This document shows, piece by piece, positions 44,544 through 55,449 of a stretch of 64,000 nt of DNA. The position numbers and the translations under genes are program-made. Below the pieces are notes generated by a model. It worked only from the letters and a program-made list of their open reading frames with translations. It searched no databases and was not told where the DNA came from. Source of the stretch: Dolosigranulum savutiense (lineage in GTDB: Bacteria > Bacillota > Bacilli > Lactobacillales > Carnobacteriaceae_A); contig NZ_CP142435.1 of NCBI RefSeq assembly GCF_039830095.1, positions 1-64,000 on the forward strand. Reading direction: 5' to 3'. Position 1 is the first letter of the stretch. Each line of letters opens with the position of its first letter.

Positions 44544-47500
44544 CTATTCAATCTCAGATTGTGCCTTAGACTCTTCTTCTAAATCAAGTGCGTCTTCCAA
44601 CTGAATCGAGACCAACTTAGACACGCCGCGCTCTTGCATTGTAATACCATATAAACTATCGGCTTGTTCCATTGTACCTTTTCGGTGTGTAATGACAATA
44701 AACTGCGTATCCGTCTCAAAAGACTGTAAATACTTCCCAAAACGGAAAACATTAGACTCATCTAAGGCAGCCTCTGCTTCGTCTAAAATACAAAATGGAA
44801 TTGGATTTACATGAATGATAGCGAACAGTAACGAAATAGCTGTCAACGCCCGCTCCCCACCTGAAAGCAAGCTTAAAGAAGTTAATTGTTTACCAGGGGG
44901 TTGAGCAATAATTTCAACTCCTGTTTCCAAAAGATTATTCGGATCAGTCAATTCTAACTGCGCACGTCCTCCTTTAAACATTTTGGGGAAGACGTTGGAG
45001 AACTGTTCTTTAATCTGGTCAAACATCTCTTTAAAGCGAATTTTTACTTCTTGGTCCATTCGCTCCATGGTTTGTCTGAGTTGTGCTTTAGCATCAAGCA
45101 AATCTTGTTGTTGCCCACCTAAAAATTCTAAGCGTTCAGCTAATTGTTGATACTCTTCAATCGCATCAATATTCACGTGGCCTAAAGTGGCAATAGCTTG
45201 TTTTAATTGCTTCACCCGAGCACTTGCTTGGTCGAAGCTAAGCTCCAATTCAGGATGCAATCGAGCATCTTCATAACTAACTTGATATTCTTCGGCAAGA
45301 TGAGTTAATTGATGATCAATATTCACATCTAACCGTGATAATTTCACATCAATTTGGTTCTTTTGGCTCACTAACTTATCTACTACTTCTTGCAAGTTAT
45401 CAAGCTTTGTTTGCAAATCATCTAAATTAGTTTCATACGCACTAATAGCTTGTTTCAAGTCTTTTTCTTGAGCTTGTTTTTTCTCTTTCAGCGCAAGTTG
45501 TTGTTGTAACTGTTCATGTAATTGATCTTCTGAGCGTAGTTCTTCACCTGTTTCAAAGCGCTGAATAGCTTCTTTTAACGCGTCTGCTTCTTCTTGACTG
45601 GCTATTAATTGCTGTTGAAAGTTTTTTAAGGTGGCAGAAGTTGAGGCGATTGTTTCATTATGATGGCTTAACTGTTCACGTAAAGTCTCCATCTCCGCTA
45701 ATAATAAGTCTTGAATCTGTTCTGAATCATCCTGAGCTGATTTTAAAGCTGTTAATTCTTCATCTACACTTTCAACTTGCTCAGAAATCATTCGTTGTTG
45801 TTGTTTCGTCTCAGTTAATGACTGCTCAAGACTTTTTATTTCAGTTAACAATTCGGTCTGTTCATAGCTTAAGACCTTCTCTTGTTTATTTAATCGTTGA
45901 CTGGCTTGTTGTAGCAGTTCGACATCTTTCGTTAAATCTTGTTCTTTATATCGCTTTTGCTCACCGATTGCTTTAATTTCGTCTAACTTTTCATTTAATT
46001 TTTGATGTGCTTGCTTAAGTGACTGGTCGCCCGACGTTTTATCGGCCAATGCTTCTTCCAATACTTTTTGGCGTTCTTGCAAGTCTTTCAATTCTTTTTT
46101 TTGTGTAAAAATATGCGAATTATTGGACTTGCTCCCGCCACCAGTCATTGATCCTCCAGCATTCATCATATTCCCATCAAGACTCACCACACGATAACGG
46201 TAATTAACAGCTTTCGCAATGTCATTCGCGGATTTTAAGTCTTCTGCAATGAATGTATGACCTAACAAGTTTTCAATGATTTGACTAACATGTTGCTCAT
46301 AGTCAATTAAGTCCGATCCAACACCAACAAACCCTGTCACTGCTTTTGCTGATTGCAAAGCATTATAGTTGAGGGTACGGGGTTTAATCGTCGTCAACGG
46401 TAAAAAAGTAGCACGACCTGACTGTGCTCGCTTCAAGAAGTTAATCGCTTCACGTCCATCTTTTTCTTGCTCAACAACAATAAATTGACTACTTGAGCCA
46501 AGTGATGTGTCAATGGCTGTCAAGTACTGCTCTGGGATGTGGATCAAGTCAGCAACCGTTCCAACAATTCCAGATAATTGGGCTTGATTCTTCATGACTG
46601 CTTTAACTCCTGCAAAGTAGCCAGCATAATGCTCGGTCATCTGAGCTAGACTCTCACGTTTAGCCTTAACTTGCTCTAATTCACGCTGATTTTTTTCGAT
46701 TGAGTTTGCTCGTTCCGCTAATAGGTCTTCTTTTTGAGCAAGAGCGGTTTTAAGCTCCTTGAATTCTTGCAACAACTCATCTAGTTCTGTTCGAAGGTCA
46801 GACAATTCAGCTTCTTTGCGCGTCCGTTCTTCTTCGGTACTTGCTAGCTCATCGGCCGCTTCCTGGTGTGCTTTTTTATTCTTTTGAACTTGATGATTTA
46901 CTTTTTCGATACTTGATTCAAGTGTCTTCACATCATTATTTAAGGTAGCCTTTTCTTGCATTAAGTCAACATATTCGTACCGCAATTCTTCAATACGATC
47001 ATCGGCCCCGTCTTTTAAGTAAGCTAATCGCTCCTTTGCTTCATTCAGTTGCTTTGTAATTGCAGTCGCTTCATCTTGAGCGGCCGTTTTTTGGGCGTGT
47101 AATGTTTCGATCTTTTCTCTGAGCATTTGTTGCTGGGCCTCTTCTTTGGCTATGCTCGTTTGTTTTTCACTAAGAAAGGCTTCTTTATGTTTGGTCTTCT
47201 CTTCCAACAACGCTAAATCAGATTCTGTTCGCTCCACCGCTTGAACAATTTCCAAAATTTCGGATTGTGCTACTTCACGATCAGCTTTTAAGGCTTTTAG
47301 ATCTTCTTTCAACGCTGACTGTTGTTTCTGTACCTGTTCAGTCTGGATGCGTTTATTTTTTAGATCTAATTTAATTTGATTCATATGTTCATTGGCCGCT
47401 TCCAGCTCTTCTTTATAGCGATTGATCTTCATAACAGTCAGTCCAATATCAACTTCGACTAGCTGGTCTCTTTTTTCTAAGTAAATTTCTGCTCGTTTCG

Positions 47501-48125
47501 CTTGTTCCTCAAGCGGTTCCGCTTGTGCTTCTAACTCATATAAGATATCTTCTACTCGGTCCAAGTTATCCTGTGTTTGATCTAATTTTTTCTCTGCTTC
47601 CTGCTTTTGTACTTTATATTTAAAAACACCCGCTGCTTCTTCAAAAATAGCACGCCGATCTTCTGGCTTCGAATTAAAAATAGATTCAACTTGGCCTTGC
47701 GAAATAACAGAGAATGATTCCTTCCCTAACCCAGAATCCATAAATAATTCAACAACATCTTTTAGACGACAGTTCTGTTTATTTATAAAATAATCAGACG
47801 CTCCATCTCGCCCTAATCGCCTAGAAATACTGACTTCATCCGCTTCAATGGGTAAAAATCCCGTTGAATTATCCAATGTTAACGTTACTTCTGCCTGATT
47901 CATAGCCTTGCGCTCATTCGTTCCCGAAAAAATAACATCATTCATGCGTCCACCGCGCAAGCTCTTAGCCGACTGCTCACCCATCACCCAGCGAATTGCT
48001 TCAATAACATTGGACTTGCCGCTACCGTTCGGGCCTACAACAGCCGTCACTCCAGCACCAAACTGAATGGTTGTCGAATCAGCAAAGGACTTGAAACCTT
48101 TAATTTTTAATGTTTTTAGTTGCAT
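44544..48125 (-). CDS. smc: Chromosome segregation protein SMC
   Basis: Condensin ATPase of 1193 residues. Walker [10 protein letters not shown] near 32-40, long coiled coil (about 165-500), a globular hinge (about 505-670, with the [12 protein letters not shown] segment), return coiled coil, then the ATPase signature [12 protein letters not shown] and Walker [11 protein letters not shown] near the end. It dimerises at the hinge and needs ScpA/ScpB, which are not in this window. Downstream of rnc, as usual. Confidence 0.98.
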   Translation of the reverse strand: MQLKTLKIKGFKSFADSTTIQFGAGVTAVVGPNGSGKSNVIEAIRWVMGEQSAKSLRGGRMNDVIFSGTNERKAMNQAEVTLTLDNSTGFLPIEADEVSISRRLGRDGASDYFINKQNCRLKDVVELFMDSGLGKESFSVISQGQVESIFNSKPEDRRAIFEEAAGVFKYKVQKQEAEKKLDQTQDNLDRVEDILYELEAQAEPLEEQAKRAEIYLEKRDQLVEVDIGLTVMKINRYKEELEAANEHMNQIKLDLKNKRIQTEQVQKQQSALKEDLKALKADREVAQSEILEIVQAVERTESDLALLEEKTKHKEAFLSEKQTSIAKEEAQQQMLREKIETLHAQKTAAQDEATAITKQLNEAKERLAYLKDGADDRIEELRYEYVDLMQEKATLNNDVKTLESSIEKVNHQVQKNKKAHQEAADELASTEEERTRKEAELSDLRTELDELLQEFKELKTALAQKEDLLAERANSIEKNQRELEQVKAKRESLAQMTEHYAGYFAGVKAVMKNQAQLSGIVGTVADLIHIPEQYLTAIDTSLGSSSQFIVVEQEKDGREAINFLKRAQSGRATFLPLTTIKPRTLNYNALQSAKAVTGFVGVGSDLIDYEQHVSQIIENLLGHTFIAEDLKSANDIAKAVNYRYRVVSLDGNMMNAGGSMTGGGSKSNNSHIFTQKKELKDLQERQKVLEEALADKTSGDQSLKQAHQKLNEKLDEIKAIGEQKRYKEQDLTKDVELLQQASQRLNKQEKVLSYEQTELLTEIKSLEQSLTETKQQQRMISEQVESVDEELTALKSAQDDSEQIQDLLLAEMETLREQLSHHNETIASTSATLKNFQQQLIASQEEADALKEAIQRFETGEELRSEDQLHEQLQQQLALKEKKQAQEKDLKQAISAYETNLDDLQTKLDNLQEVVDKLVSQKNQIDVKLSRLDVNIDHQLTHLAEEYQVSYEDARLHPELELSFDQASARVKQLKQAIATLGHVNIDAIEEYQQLAERLEFLGGQQQDLLDAKAQLRQTMERMDQEVKIRFKEMFDQIKEQFSNVFPKMFKGGRAQLELTDPNNLLETGVEIIAQPPGKQLTSLSLLSGGERALTAISLLFAIIHVNPIPFCILDEAEAALDESNVFRFGKYLQSFETDTQFIVITHRKGTMEQADSLYGITMQERGVSKLVSIQLEDALDLEEESKAQSEIE

Positions 48126-48159
48126 TAATTAGCCACCTCCTTTCGGTGATTTGCTTCAA

Positions 48160-48858
48160 TTAAGATGACAGTGCTTCTAGTGCTTGTTTAGCTGCTTTTT
48201 GTTCCGCCAACTTCTTCGACTTACCCATACCGACTCCGTGATAATCGCCTTCAATCGATACCTCTACCGTAAATTCACGGTCATGATCCGGCCCTGATGT
48301 CCCCAAGACTGTATACTCAATATTAACAACACCACTCTGTTGCATAAATTCCTGCAGCGCCGTCTTATAATCTGTATCATAGGAAAAACTATTTTGCTCA
48401 ACTTTAGAAAACATCACTTGGCGTAAGAAGCGACGAACACTCTCAACCCCTTGATCTTGATAAATCGCTCCAACAAATGCTTCAAATACATCACAAAGCA
48501 AGGCTGGTCGTTGACGACCACCCATCTTTTCTTCTCCTTTACCTAAACGAATAAATTGAGCTAATTGACATTCAGTCGCTAATTCGGCCAAGCTCTCTGC
48601 TCGAACAATCGAAGCTCGCAAACGTGTTAACTGCCCTTCCGGTAACTCTTTGAATTGATTAAATAGATAATCTGATACAAATAATTCAATCACTGCATCA
48701 CCCAAAAATTCAAGACGCTCCAAATTTTTAATCGGTTCATCAACTAAATGACGATGATCATTGGCATACGAAGCGTGCGTAAAGGCTTCTGTCAAAATCC
48801 GATCATCGTTAAATACTATATTAAAATTATTTTTTATATGTTGTTTTAATGCATTCAT
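48160..48858 (-). CDS. rnc: Ribonuclease III
   Basis: Double-stranded-RNA endonuclease, 232 residues, processing rRNA and other transcripts. Catalytic signature NLERLEFLGDAVIELFVSDYL near residue 43-63, second acidic ligand in DVFEAFVGAIYQD, then a C-terminal dsRNA-binding domain ending GMGKSKKLAEQKAAKQAL. Confidence 0.98.
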   Translation of the reverse strand: MNALKQHIKNNFNIVFNDDRILTEAFTHASYANDHRHLVDEPIKNLERLEFLGDAVIELFVSDYLFNQFKELPEGQLTRLRASIVRAESLAELATECQLAQFIRLGKGEEKMGGRQRPALLCDVFEAFVGAIYQDQGVESVRRFLRQVMFSKVEQNSFSYDTDYKTALQEFMQQSGVVNIEYTVLGTSGPDHDREFTVEVSIEGDYHGVGMGKSKKLAEQKAAKQALEALSS

Positions 48859-48987
48859 TATCTTCCCATCCTCCTAACATGCACCGCCTATTATACCCCA
48901 AATTCTCTGAAAAATAAAATAATCACCTGTTCATTTCATTGGATATCATACTCACAATGGCCCTCTCAGTTATTTTCACTCAATATA

Positions 48988-48996
48988 TGCTATAAT
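48988..48996 (+). promoter_or_regulatory. Extended -10 promoter of the hemolysin III homologue
   Basis: TGC plus TATAAT about 35 bases ahead of ATG 49031. Confidence 0.5.
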
Positions 48997-49030
48997 AGAC
49001 AAAAACATGATGAATGGAGTAGTTAAACAT

Positions 49031-49675
49031 ATGAACAATTCTCATCTCTCAAAAACATACTTAATAATCAATGAAGTCTTAAATGCTGTAACTCATGGCA
49101 TTGGTGCTGTTTTAAGTACAGTCGGTCTTGTCTTTTTAATTTTTAAGGCACTTGATATGGGGAGTAGTTTGAAACTGATCGCCTACATCGTCTATGGGGC
49201 CACCTTAATTTTACTCTATCTGAACTCAACGCTGTATCACAGTTTGAAGTTTACGAAGGCGAAATATTTTATGCGCCGGATGGATCATGCCAGCATCTTC
49301 CTGTTAATTGCAGGAACATATACGCCTTACACGCTCATTACTATTGGCGAAACTATCGGAATCGTAGCCACTACCATCATCTGGGCACTCGCTTTATTTG
49401 GCGTTTTATACAAAGCATTTTGGTTCCAAAAATTCCAAGGACTATCGACTTGGCTGTATATCGGTATGGGGTGGATTTCACTCTTTTTGATGCACTATCT
49501 CTATCAAGGACTGGGCACCTATGGCATTATTTGGTTGGGGGCAGGCGGTTTAGCCTTTACAATTGGAACCCTTTTTTACAGCTTAAAGCAGGTTAAATTT
49601 ATGCATGTCATCTGGCACTTATTTGTCATGTTGGGCACCATCTTTATGTTTATATCGATCTATCTTTATACTTAA
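49031..49675 (+). CDS. Hemolysin III family (PAQR-like) membrane protein
   Basis: Seven-helix membrane protein of 214 residues. NEVLNAVTHGIGAVLS near the N terminus, STLYHS with a zinc-ligand histidine, RRMDHASIFLLIAGTYTP and the C-terminal HVIWHLFVMLGT carry the conserved acidic, Ser and His residues of the YqfA/PAQR family, which may be zinc-dependent hydrolases acting on lipids. Despite the family name, hemolysis is not implied. ATG 49007 lies too near the predicted transcript start; ATG 49031 has GGAG 11 bases upstream. Confidence 0.88.
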   Translation: MNNSHLSKTYLIINEVLNAVTHGIGAVLSTVGLVFLIFKALDMGSSLKLIAYIVYGATLILLYLNSTLYHSLKFTKAKYFMRRMDHASIFLLIAGTYTPYTLITIGETIGIVATTIIWALALFGVLYKAFWFQKFQGLSTWLYIGMGWISLFLMHYLYQGLGTYGIIWLGAGGLAFTIGTLFYSLKQVKFMHVIWHLFVMLGTIFMFISIYLYT

Positions 49676-49681
49676 ATACGC

Positions 49682-49717
49682 AAAAGCTAGCCACTTCCTC
49701 TAGTGACTAGCTTTTTT
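49682..49717. terminator. Bidirectional terminator
   Basis: AAAAGCTAGCCACT pairs with AGTGACTAGCTTTT between the hemolysin III homologue and folA; T-runs on both sides. Confidence 0.9.
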
Positions 49718-49718
49718 A

Positions 49719-50213
49719 TTAGGTATTTTTACGTCGATAATGGTAAAACGTATGGGGATGGCGATTAGCTTCATCGACAATGCCTTCTTTTTTAGATAAT
49801 AATTCAAACTCTGAAAAGTCTAACGTTGGAAAGTACGTATCTCCCTCAAAGTCTCCTTCAATAACGGTTTGATACAACTCATCTACTTCATCAATAAACA
49901 ACCGATATATTTCCCCACCTCCGATAATATGAAGTGTCTGCTGATCCGTATCCACAGCAGACAGAATGGCTTCTTTCGAGTGAAATACCTCGGCACCCGG
50001 AGCAACATAATCTTTATTACGGGTCAGAATGATATTGCGACGATTAGGCAGTGGTTTAATCGGTAAGCCCTCATAAGTTTTTCGCCCCATCAGGACAGCA
50101 TCTCCCACCGTTACAGTCTTAAAGTGCTTCAAATCAGCAGGTAAATGCCACGGCAACTTATTTGCTTGACCGATTAATTGGTTTTCATCTTCTGTCCATA
50201 CAAATGTTAACAT
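49719..50213 (-). CDS. folA: Dihydrofolate reductase
   Basis: NADPH-dependent reductase, 164 residues, regenerating tetrahydrofolate. LPWHLPADLKHF holds the active-site acidic residue, MGRKTYEGL binds NADPH, and IIGGGEIYRLF is typical. Immediately follows thyA (12 bases), which consumes methylene-tetrahydrofolate, the classic thyA-folA pair. Confidence 0.97.
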   Translation of the reverse strand: MLTFVWTEDENQLIGQANKLPWHLPADLKHFKTVTVGDAVLMGRKTYEGLPIKPLPNRRNIILTRNKDYVAPGAEVFHSKEAILSAVDTDQQTLHIIGGGEIYRLFIDEVDELYQTVIEGDFEGDTYFPTLDFSEFELLSKKEGIVDEANRHPHTFYHYRRKNT

Positions 50214-50225
50214 ATCGACTCCTCC

Positions 50226-51173
50226 CTAAACCGCAACAGGCGCTTTAATCCGACCATGTGGATTGTAATTTTCCAATTGAATATCGTCCATCTCGAACTC
50301 AAACACACTTGACTTATCTGTATTTAATCTCAGGAGTGGCAATTCACGTGGCTCACGACTTAACTGCAACCGAATTTGATCGAAATGATTATGATAAATA
50401 TGAGCATCACCTAATGTATGCACAAACTCGCCAACTTCCAAGCCGGTCTCATGAGCAATAAGATGCGTCAACAGAGCATAACTAGCAATGTTAAACGGAA
50501 CACCTAAAAATACATCTCCACTGCGTTGATACAGCTGACAACTTAACTTCCCATCAGCAACATAAAATTGGAAAAAAGCATGGCAAGGTGGTAAGGCCAT
50601 TTCGTCCACTTCAGCAGGATTCCAAGCCGAGACAATTAAACGACGTGAATTCGGATTATGCTTAATTTGATCAATAACTTGTTGAATTTGATCGATGACT
50701 TGACCATCCGCACCACGCCATGAGCGCCACTGTGCGCCATATACATGCCCTAAATCACCATATACTTCAGCAAATGCTGTATCTGTTAAAATTCGATCGG
50801 TAAAACTCTTTAATGTTTCCTGATAAACTACATTGAAATCTTCATCTTCCTGTGCGCGTCGGCCAAAATTTGTCATATCTGGGCCATGATAATCCTCACT
50901 CTCGACAAACCGTTCAAATGCCCACTCATCCCATATATGATTATTATGTTCGAGTAAAAACTTAATATTCGTCTCCCCACGTAAAAACCATAATAACTCA
51001 GACTTAATTAATCCAAACGGCACCCGTTTCGTTGTCAGTAGCGGAAAACCTTCCTGTAAATTAAACCGCATCTGTCGCCCAAATACCGAACGCGTCCCTG
51101 TATGCGTTCGATCATCTCGATCGATCCCATTCGCCAATATATCACGTGCTAAGTTTAAATAATTTTGTTCCAT
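50226..51173 (-). CDS. thyA: Thymidylate synthase ThyA
   Basis: Converts dUMP to dTMP using methylene-tetrahydrofolate. 315 residues, the longer Gram-positive form with an extended insert near 90-130. Active-site Cys in [13 protein letters not shown] and the downstream [20 protein letters not shown] are diagnostic. Lies 10 bases after the ABC-F gene; the three genes uup-thyA-folA form one unit. Confidence 0.98.
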   Translation of the reverse strand: MEQNYLNLARDILANGIDRDDRTHTGTRSVFGRQMRFNLQEGFPLLTTKRVPFGLIKSELLWFLRGETNIKFLLEHNNHIWDEWAFERFVESEDYHGPDMTNFGRRAQEDEDFNVVYQETLKSFTDRILTDTAFAEVYGDLGHVYGAQWRSWRGADGQVIDQIQQVIDQIKHNPNSRRLIVSAWNPAEVDEMALPPCHAFFQFYVADGKLSCQLYQRSGDVFLGVPFNIASYALLTHLIAHETGLEVGEFVHTLGDAHIYHNHFDQIRLQLSREPRELPLLRLNTDKSSVFEFEMDDIQLENYNPHGRIKAPVAV

Positions 51174-51183
51174 TCTCTATCTC

Positions 51184-53085
51184 CTATACAAATTCAGCTA
51201 AATATTCCCACCGTGCCATTTTTTCTTCGAGGGCTGCTTCCAATTCTTGTTTTTTTCCATTCAATTCATTCAACATCCCATAATCGTCCGCCCTCACTTC
51301 CAACATCTCTTGTTCGACAGCTGCGATTTTGTCTTCAAGTTTTGTTATCTCATCTTCAATCGTTTCCCACTCTTTCTTTTCCATATAAGTCAAGCGAGTT
51401 TTCTCTTGAGACGAACTAGCTTCCGATGTCGACAGTGACTTATCTTGCGCAGATTTCGCCGTTTTATCAGAGCGACGAGTTGACGAGTCATTCGCTTCTT
51501 TTAAATAATCGCTTACTTTGCCCCAATATTCGCGAAGTTGTCCCGCTCCTTCAAAAATCAATAATTTTTCACACGTTTTATCCAAGAAGTAGCGATCGTG
51601 ACTAACGGCAATCACTGCGCCCGTAAAATGATCGATATACTCTTCCAAAATAGTCAATGTCTCTGTGTCCAAATCATTGGTTGGCTCATCTAATAATAAA
51701 ACATTCGGCGAAGTCATCAGTAAGCGAGCTAAATATAAGCGTCGTTTCTCGCCTCCCGACAAACTTGAGATATAAGACTGTTGCATTGAGCGTGGGAACA
51801 AGAATTGTTCTAATACTTGTTCAGCGGACGCCACAGAACCATTTGCCATCGTCACTTCTTCAGCCATCTCTCGTACATAATCGATAACCCGTAAATCATC
51901 CGTCATTCCTTCATTGGTCTGAGTATAATAAGCAATCTTAACCGTCTCACCTACTTCTAGCTGCCCGCTATCAAGCGACTGACGCCCAGCCAAAATATTA
52001 AGTAATGTAGTCTTGCCAGACCCATTCTCCCCAGTAATTCCAAGTCGTGTATCAGCTTGAATTAACAAATCAAGTTGTTGAAGTAGTTGCTTACCATTAC
52101 GAGCAAACGATGCTTCTTGCAGTTCCAAAACTTTTTTTCCTAAACGACTGCCCGCCAAGTTCAAAGTCATCGTGCCTCGAGTCGTTTGATTTTGAACGGT
52201 CTCTTTTAAGTCTTCGAAGCGATCTTTACGCGCTTGTTGCTTGGTTCCACGCGCTCGTACGCCTTCACGCATCCAAGCTAACTCTTGTTTATATAATTGG
52301 TTGGCTTTATGAGCTTGCTCAGCTGCTAATTCCTCACGATGCGCCCGCTCTTGAACATAGTCTTGATAGTTCCCACTATAGCGATGTAGTTGGCCTCCAG
52401 AGAGTTCTACAATTGACTGTACCACATGATCTAAGAAATACCGATCGTGCGTTACCAACAGCAAGGCCCCTTTATATTGACTTAAGAACTTCTCTAGCCA
52501 AGCAATCATCTCATAATCTAAGTGGTTCGTTGGCTCATCTAAAATCAATAAATCTGATTGCTGAATCAGCACTTGTGCTAATTGTACGCGTTTTTGCTGA
52601 CCACCTGAAAGTTCATGAACGCATTTATCCATCTCATAAATCCCAAGCTTGGTTAGAATGGTCTGGGCTTGCGAACTCGCCGTCCAACCATCCACCCGAT
52701 CCATGGCTTGCTGCATTTTGGTAAATCGATTTTGTAGTTTTTCATTCGTCGGATCTTGATTCAGTTTCCCAACAACTTCTTCATAGTCACGTACTGTGTT
52801 CATCAGTGGATTATCCCCGGCAAAAACAGTCTGAAGAACCGTTAACTCCTGATCCAACGTATTCGCTTGTTTCAAATATGCAATTTTATAATCTTTCGGA
52901 CTCGTTATTTGACCCGATTCTGGTGCGTTCATCCCCACCAACGTATCTAAGAGTGTTGTTTTTCCAGTTCCATTAATCCCGATTAACCCAACCTTATCCC
53001 CGCTCTGAAGCGACAGATCAACTCCATCGAACAACACTTTCATCCCTATTGATTGTGAAATACCGCTTGCTTTCAATTCTTTCAT
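51184..53085 (-). CDS. ABC-F ATPase, Uup-like
   Basis: Soluble tandem ABC ATPase of 633 residues without membrane segments. ABC1 Walker A GINGTGKTT, signature LSGGQQKR and LDEPTNHLD; ABC2 GENGSGKTT, LSGGEKRR and LDEPTNDLD. The C terminus is a coiled coil (about 545-633) as in Uup, which binds branched DNA or ribosomes. It has both full ABC domains, unlike the Vga-type ABC-F at 13283, and looks like a housekeeping member. First gene of the uup-thyA-folA unit. Confidence 0.9.
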   Translation of the reverse strand: MKELKASGISQSIGMKVLFDGVDLSLQSGDKVGLIGINGTGKTTLLDTLVGMNAPESGQITSPKDYKIAYLKQANTLDQELTVLQTVFAGDNPLMNTVRDYEEVVGKLNQDPTNEKLQNRFTKMQQAMDRVDGWTASSQAQTILTKLGIYEMDKCVHELSGGQQKRVQLAQVLIQQSDLLILDEPTNHLDYEMIAWLEKFLSQYKGALLLVTHDRYFLDHVVQSIVELSGGQLHRYSGNYQDYVQERAHREELAAEQAHKANQLYKQELAWMREGVRARGTKQQARKDRFEDLKETVQNQTTRGTMTLNLAGSRLGKKVLELQEASFARNGKQLLQQLDLLIQADTRLGITGENGSGKTTLLNILAGRQSLDSGQLEVGETVKIAYYTQTNEGMTDDLRVIDYVREMAEEVTMANGSVASAEQVLEQFLFPRSMQQSYISSLSGGEKRRLYLARLLMTSPNVLLLDEPTNDLDTETLTILEEYIDHFTGAVIAVSHDRYFLDKTCEKLLIFEGAGQLREYWGKVSDYLKEANDSSTRRSDKTAKSAQDKSLSTSEASSSQEKTRLTYMEKKEWETIEDEITKLEDKIAAVEQEMLEVRADDYGMLNELNGKKQELEAALEEKMARWEYLAEFV

Positions 53086-53115
53086 AATCTCACTACCTCA
53101 CTTTTCTTCTTTTTT

Positions 53116-53124
53116 AGTGTAACA
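53116..53124 (-). promoter_or_regulatory. Extended -10 promoter of the ABC-F-thyA-folA unit
   Basis: TGT plus TACACT on the minus strand about 30 bases ahead of the ABC-F ATG. Confidence 0.4.
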
Positions 53125-53162
53125 TATTTTGACAAAAAAATAAGCCTTCACTCCCTTAATTA

Positions 53163-53191
53163 TTGAAATAATCGCTTACAGTAGCTATAAT
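53163..53191 (+). promoter_or_regulatory. Promoter of the cold-shock gene
   Basis: TTGAAA and TATAAT separated by 17 bases, about 30 bases ahead of ATG 53222. The 5' untranslated part is short, so a long cold-shock leader of the cspA type is absent. Confidence 0.85.
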
Positions 53192-53221
53192 GAGACTATA
53201 CTATAAGAGAGGAAGATTTTG

Positions 53222-53437
53222 ATGCAGACAGGTATTGTAAAATGGTTCGACGCCGGAAAAGGGTATGGATTTATTGAAAGCAACCACGAAGATATTTTTG
53301 TCCACTTCACCGGTATTAATCAGGATGGATTCAAGTCCCTAAATGATGGTCAGACGGTTGAATTCAATATTGCAGAAGGACCGCGCGGCAAGCAAGCGAC
53401 TGATGTAACTATCATTGAAACAGATCATTCACAATGA
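53222..53437 (+). CDS. Cold-shock domain protein
   Basis: A 71-residue CSD protein, an RNA/DNA chaperone. RNP1 KGYGFIE (about 15-21) and RNP2 DIFVHF (about 29-34) are intact. ATG 53222 is used; the preceding TTG is too close to GAGG. Its stop codon overlaps the next gene by four bases (ATGA). Confidence 0.93.
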   Translation: MQTGIVKWFDAGKGYGFIESNHEDIFVHFTGINQDGFKSLNDGQTVEFNIAEGPRGKQATDVTIIETDHSQ

Positions 53438-53826
53438 TTCGATTACATACAGACGGTGCCGTTAATACAAAAACAGGGAAAGTAGGAATCGGTTTTGTAG
53501 TGGCCGGTGATTCATTCTATCACCAAGTCGCCCAACCCATTGTCGGCCATTATAATAACCATACAGCTGAATTTCTGGCCATTCAATACGCTCTAGAATG
53601 GTTAATTGATCAGCAGCTTACCGATCAGATGGTCTTCTTACAGACCGACAGTAAAGTTGCTGCTGACGTTCTACAAAAAGAATTCACCAAAAATACGGAT
53701 TACCTTCACTATTTAGAGACCATTTTAACTTTAAAAAAGCAATTCCCTATTTTAGAGTTCATCTGGGTGCCAGAGAAGAATAATCGCGGGGCTGATAACT
53801 TAGCAAAACAAGCCTTACGACAATAA
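53434..53826 (+). CDS. RNase H-like (reverse transcriptase-like) protein
   Basis: A 130-residue RNase H fold protein. The four acidic active-site positions are present: Asp7 (LHTDGAV), Glu46 ([12 protein letters not shown]), Asp72 (QTDSK) and Asp121 (RGADNLAK). The protein is in the YpeP/YpdQ-like group; whether it cleaves RNA-DNA hybrids is not proven for all members. Translation is coupled to the cold-shock gene by an ATGA overlap. Confidence 0.88.
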   Translation: MIRLHTDGAVNTKTGKVGIGFVVAGDSFYHQVAQPIVGHYNNHTAEFLAIQYALEWLIDQQLTDQMVFLQTDSKVAADVLQKEFTKNTDYLHYLETILTLKKQFPILEFIWVPEKNNRGADNLAKQALRQ

Positions 53827-53869
53827 AAAGCATCTCAATCTATGTGATAGACAGATTGAGACGCTTTTT
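53825..53869. terminator. Bidirectional terminator
   Basis: AAAAAGCATCTCAATCT pairs with AGATTGAGACGCTTTTT (one mismatch) between the RNase H-like gene and the AGCS gene. Confidence 0.9.
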
Positions 53870-53870
53870 A

Positions 53871-55238
53871 TTAGTGTTGTTGTTCTTTTTCATAAATACC
53901 GTCTGAGCCGAAGAAATCTTTCGTCAAGCGGACAACGACTGGACTCAGCCATAATAAGCCAATGAAGTTTGGAATAATCATCAAGCCATTCAAGGTATCA
54001 GCAATATCCCAAATCTCTTGCAAGCCGCCGATAGCGCCAACTGCAATAACTGGAATATAAATAATCCGGTAAATTACTTTACTAGACGGACCAAATAAAT
54101 ATTCAAAGCACCGTTCTCCGTAATATGACCAACCAAGAATCGTTGAAAATGCAAAGAAAACTAAGCCAATCGAAACCATGTGCTCACCATAAGGAATACC
54201 TTCACTAAACCCTAGCGATGTCAATGCAGCTCCGACCTCTCCAGATGTCCAAGCTCCCGTCATAATAATAACAAGTGCCGTAATCGTACACGTTATAATC
54301 GTATCGAAAAACACTTCAAAAATTCCCCAGAGGCCTTGTCGTACAGGATGATCTGTCGTTGCTGCTGCATGAGCGATTGGTCCACTACCTAAACCAGCTT
54401 CATTCGTGAAGACACCGCGGGCCACACCATAACGAATCACCATTGATAGTCCTGCTCCGGCAAATCCACCGAATGCAGCTGTTCCGGTGAATGCATCGAC
54501 AAAAATCATCCGAAATGCTGGAATAATTTGGTCATAATTCAGTAAAATAACGAGTATCCCGCCGAAAATATACAAGCCCGCCATCAGTGGTACAACTTTT
54601 GCCGTAACCTTGCTGATTGCGTTTAAGCCTCCAAAAATAACAAGTGCACTCACAATTGCCAATACAATCCCCGTCATCAGCGGATCAACTCCTATCGATG
54701 ACTCCAGCACATCAGCAACGGAATTGGATTGGACCATATTCCCGATTCCTAATGTTGCTACGCCCCCGAGAAAAGCAAAAATAATTGCTAACCATTTTTG
54801 ACCCGTACCACGCTCAATATAGTACATCGGCCCACCGACGAAGCGAAAATCTTTTGTCCGGTCACGGTATTCGATAGTCAGTACAATCTCAGCATATTTC
54901 GTTGCCATACCAAATATTGCAGCAAGCCACATCCAGAAGACAGCACCTGGTCCACCAATTGCAATGGCCGTTCCGACGCCGGCAATATTTCCAGTCCCAA
55001 CCGAAGCAGCCAAAGATGTCGACACAGCTTCAAAAGCCGAAACTTGCCCTTCGCCTTCCTCGTCATCAGCAAAAATACTCAGTCCAGTCTGTTTAATTGC
55101 ATAACCGAACTTACGAAATGTTATAAATTTCGTAAAAATTGTGAAGAAAATCCCACCACCCACAATTAAAAATAAAATCGGGGCACCCCAAATGATTTCA
55201 TTGATCACATCATTTATTGCCATCATTCGCTCTAACAT
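53871..55238 (-). CDS. Alanine or glycine:cation symporter (AGCS family)
   Basis: Membrane permease of 455 residues with about ten helices. GTGNIAGVGTAIAIGGPGAVFWMW is the AGCS signature region (read here as two adjacent blocks), with GVFTNEAGLGSGPIAHAAA further on. These symporters take up alanine or glycine with Na+ or H+. AAGGAG upstream serves ATG 55238; a TTG 12 bases earlier is too close. It has a strong promoter of its own. Confidence 0.93.
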   Translation of the reverse strand: MLERMMAINDVINEIIWGAPILFLIVGGGIFFTIFTKFITFRKFGYAIKQTGLSIFADDEEGEGQVSAFEAVSTSLAASVGTGNIAGVGTAIAIGGPGAVFWMWLAAIFGMATKYAEIVLTIEYRDRTKDFRFVGGPMYYIERGTGQKWLAIIFAFLGGVATLGIGNMVQSNSVADVLESSIGVDPLMTGIVLAIVSALVIFGGLNAISKVTAKVVPLMAGLYIFGGILVILLNYDQIIPAFRMIFVDAFTGTAAFGGFAGAGLSMVIRYGVARGVFTNEAGLGSGPIAHAAATTDHPVRQGLWGIFEVFFDTIITCTITALVIIMTGAWTSGEVGAALTSLGFSEGIPYGEHMVSIGLVFFAFSTILGWSYYGERCFEYLFGPSSKVIYRIIYIPVIAVGAIGGLQEIWDIADTLNGLMIIPNFIGLLWLSPVVVRLTKDFFGSDGIYEKEQQH

Positions 55239-55278
55239 TTTATTTATCAAACTCCTTCTTAAAAATGTGCAACTATAC

Positions 55279-55308
55279 TATTATAACAAAATAAAGATAA
55301 CATTGTCA
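55279..55308 (-). promoter_or_regulatory. Strong promoter of the AGCS transporter gene
   Basis: TTGACA and TATAAT separated by 18 bases, with an extended TGT before the -10. Confidence 0.9.
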
Positions 55309-55449
55309 AATATCTGTCAATTATACAGTTATCAGCAGTTCCTAATATCATATTTGACAATTTCGTAACATTTTAAATTTTAGGCTTTATCATTCTTCCT
55401 ATTTGATCTATAATTAAGCTACTAAAAAAGTATAGAAAGTATGACTTTT

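Noticed and set aside
52047-52724. A 225-codon open frame on the plus strand
   Set aside because: Antisense to the Uup-like ABC-F gene, no ribosome site, no recognisable domain; caused by the codon bias of the real gene.
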